Shown here in pieces: positions 15,698-16,996 of a stretch of 16,996 nucleotides of DNA. A program made the translations under genes and the position numbers. Numbering within the stretch: position 1 is the stretch's first letter; every line of letters starts with the position of its first letter. Location: NCBI GenBank assembly GCA_945876015.1, contig CAMCNM010000015.1, positions 1 through 16,996 on the forward strand. The letters are read 5' to 3'. The notes under the pieces were generated by a model. The model was not told where the DNA came from. It was given only the letters and a program-made list of their open reading frames with translations, and ran no database searches. The DNA is from Gemmatimonas phototrophica. Its GTDB lineage: Bacteria > Gemmatimonadota > Gemmatimonadetes > Longimicrobiales > Gaopeijiaceae.

Positions 15698-16996
15698 GTG
15701 CGCGTCGAGAGGATCCAGGTGAAGGCGTTCGGGCGCCTGCAGAGTCTCGATACCGGTCCGGACGGTCTCGGTGACCTCGTGGTCGTGCTCGGTCCCAACG
15801 AGGGCGGGAAGACGACGCTCTTCCACTTCCTCGCCACCGCGCTGTACGGATTCCATCCGGCCGCGCGAGACGCCCACCCGTACGCGCCGTGGAACGGATC
15901 CGAGCTCGACGGGAGCGCCGTCCTCACAATGGCGGACGGCACCCGCTGCGAGGTGCACCGGCGCATGGGATCCGGAACGAGCGGCACGCTCGAGCATGCC
16001 GGGATCAGCGAAGATCTGCGCAACCGCGCGATCCCCGGCGCCGAGCACGTCCCTCTCGCGGTATTCCGGCAGTGCTACGCGCTGACGCTCGCCGAGCTGG
16101 GAGCGTTGGCCGGCGAGAGCTGGTCGCGCATCCAGGACCGGCTCATCGCCGGGCTCGGAGCGACCGATCTCCGCACCGCGCGCGCGGTGGTCGAGGAGCT
16201 CGACGTCGAAGCCGGCGGCCTCTGGCGCTCGCATCGGCGCGGCAACCAGACGGTGCGGCAGCTGCGCGAAAGGCTGCGCGAGCTGGACGCGCAGCGCCGC
16301 GACGTCGCGCAGGCCGACCGGTCGCTGCGCGAGATGGTGCGCGAGCGCGAGCGTGTGCTCGCCGAGTTGGAGGACGCGCGCTCCGAGCGCGAGGCCGACG
16401 AGGTCTACGTCGAGCGCTTCCGCGCCCTCGTGCCGATCCGCGCCGCGCTCGCCCGCGTACGCGCCCTGGAGCTGGAAGCGGGGACCCACGCGGAGCTGGC
16501 GGACCTGCCGCCAGACCCGCGCGGCCGCCTCGCCGAGCTGGAGACGATGGCCCGCGAGCAGGCTGGCAGGCTGGACGAGGTGATCCGCGACCTGGAGTCT
16601 CCGCGTCAACGCGCGGCGGCCGTCCGCGAGGGCGACGCGGCGCTGATCGCCTCGCGTCAGGAAGTGGAGCGCGTGACCGCGCGGATCCAGGCGGCCGGAT
16701 GGATGCGCGCGCGTGCCAGCCAGCTCGATCAGGAGCTTCGCGAGCTCGAGGGCCGCGCCGAGTCCGAGGCGGCCGAGCTGTTCGACGCGCCGATCGGTCG
16801 CGTCGACCCCGAGCGCGTGCGCGCCCTGCCGACCGGAGATCTGAAGAGTCGCGCCCGCGAGCTCGAGGAAGCGCGCGCGCGGCTGGCCGCCAACCGCGAG
16901 GCGGAGCGGCAGTTCGCGGAATCGGCCGGCCGAGAGGCGCCGAGCGGAGGCGGCGCGCACTGGTCGGGAGCGCTTGCCGCGGCGGTCGGCGCGGTC
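15698..16996 (+). CDS. YhaN/SbcC-like SMC-family ATPase, partial at window end
   Basis: The N-terminal 433 residues are visible; the frame runs off the window with no stop. It starts at GTG 15698, four bases after the nuclease stop, with no strong SD. The N-terminus (VRVERIQVKAFGRLQ) and Walker A GPNEGGKTTLFHFLATALYG (32-51) are typical of SbcC/RecF/YhaN ATPases ('GPNEAGKTT'). Further N-lobe sequence (FRQCYALTLAELGALAG, about 124-140) resembles YhaN. From about 170 to 415 it is heptad-like and rich in Glu/Arg/Leu, a long coiled coil. The last visible stretch (HWSGALAAAVGAV) turns hydrophobic, perhaps the start of the membrane segments I recall in YhaN-type proteins. Predicted to be the ATP-dependent partner of the upstream nuclease. 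Walker B lies outside the window. Confidence 0.88.
   Translation, partial: MRVERIQVKAFGRLQSLDTGPDGLGDLVVVLGPNEGGKTTLFHFLATALYGFHPAARDAHPYAPWNGSELDGSAVLTMADGTRCEVHRRMGSGTSGTLEHAGISEDLRNRAIPGAEHVPLAVFRQCYALTLAELGALAGESWSRIQDRLIAGLGATDLRTARAVVEELDVEAGGLWRSHRRGNQTVRQLRERLRELDAQRRDVAQADRSLREMVRERERVLAELEDARSEREADEVYVERFRALVPIRAALARVRALELEAGTHAELADLPPDPRGRLAELETMAREQAGRLDEVIRDLESPRQRAAAVREGDAALIASRQEVERVTARIQAAGWMRARASQLDQELRELEGRAESEAAELFDAPIGRVDPERVRALPTGDLKSRARELEEARARLAANREAERQFAESAGREAPSGGGAHWSGALAAAVGAV

Noticed and set aside
15215..16960. 581-codon minus-strand open frame over the nuclease and ATPase genes
   Set aside because: It spans two clearly coding plus-strand genes and has no domain; a shadow of high GC content.

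Overview
This is a gene-dense, high-GC window (about two-thirds G+C by eye) from a diderm bacterium. Lipoproteins, a probable outer-membrane beta-barrel, type IV pilin-like genes and large secreted hydrolases all fit a Gram-negative. The mix of an NHL/PAL-like lipoprotein, an HhH lipoprotein, a secreted M28 peptidase, GT-C-type membrane proteins and a ~1,600-residue NAD-glutamate dehydrogenase suggests an environmental lineage such as Gemmatimonadota or Candidatus Eisenbacteria. That placement is inference only. No rRNA, tRNA, CRISPR array, insertion sequence or phage gene was seen, and no gap between genes exceeds about 170 bases.

Layout. 25-1218 (+) is a PAL-like six-bladed-propeller lipoprotein, ending in a perfect 21-bp hairpin that also serves the convergent genes. 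1308-2254 (-) is a two-gene operon, a four-helix membrane protein followed through an ATGA overlap by an HhH lipoprotein. 2318-4138 holds rsuA (+) and rsmC (-), two 16S rRNA modification genes whose stop codons abut with no spacer. 4303-5454 (+) is a GT-C-like membrane glycosyltransferase that looks cut short. 5360-7085 (-) is a three-gene minor pilin/pseudopilin operon (FimT/GspH-, PilV/GspI- and PilW/PulJ-like). 7251-9415 (+) is a secreted M28 metallopeptidase followed by a small outer-membrane-type protein whose best start is a CTG overlapping the peptidase stop. 9412-14328 (-) is the large NAD-glutamate dehydrogenase. 14443 to the end (+) is a YhaO-like nuclease and the N-terminal part of a YhaN/SbcC-like ATPase that runs off the window.

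How the genes work together. Four short sets are supported by spacing: the membrane protein/HhH lipoprotein pair, the pilin trio, the peptidase/barrel pair and the nuclease/ATPase pair. The rest is housekeeping (ribosome modification, glutamate catabolism). I do not see a complete novel system. The best leads are the hidden CTG-started barrel gene, the GT-C/PilW junction that looks like a deletion scar, the membrane/HhH-lipoprotein pair, and the PAL-like lipoprotein with an apparently intact zinc-ligand triad.
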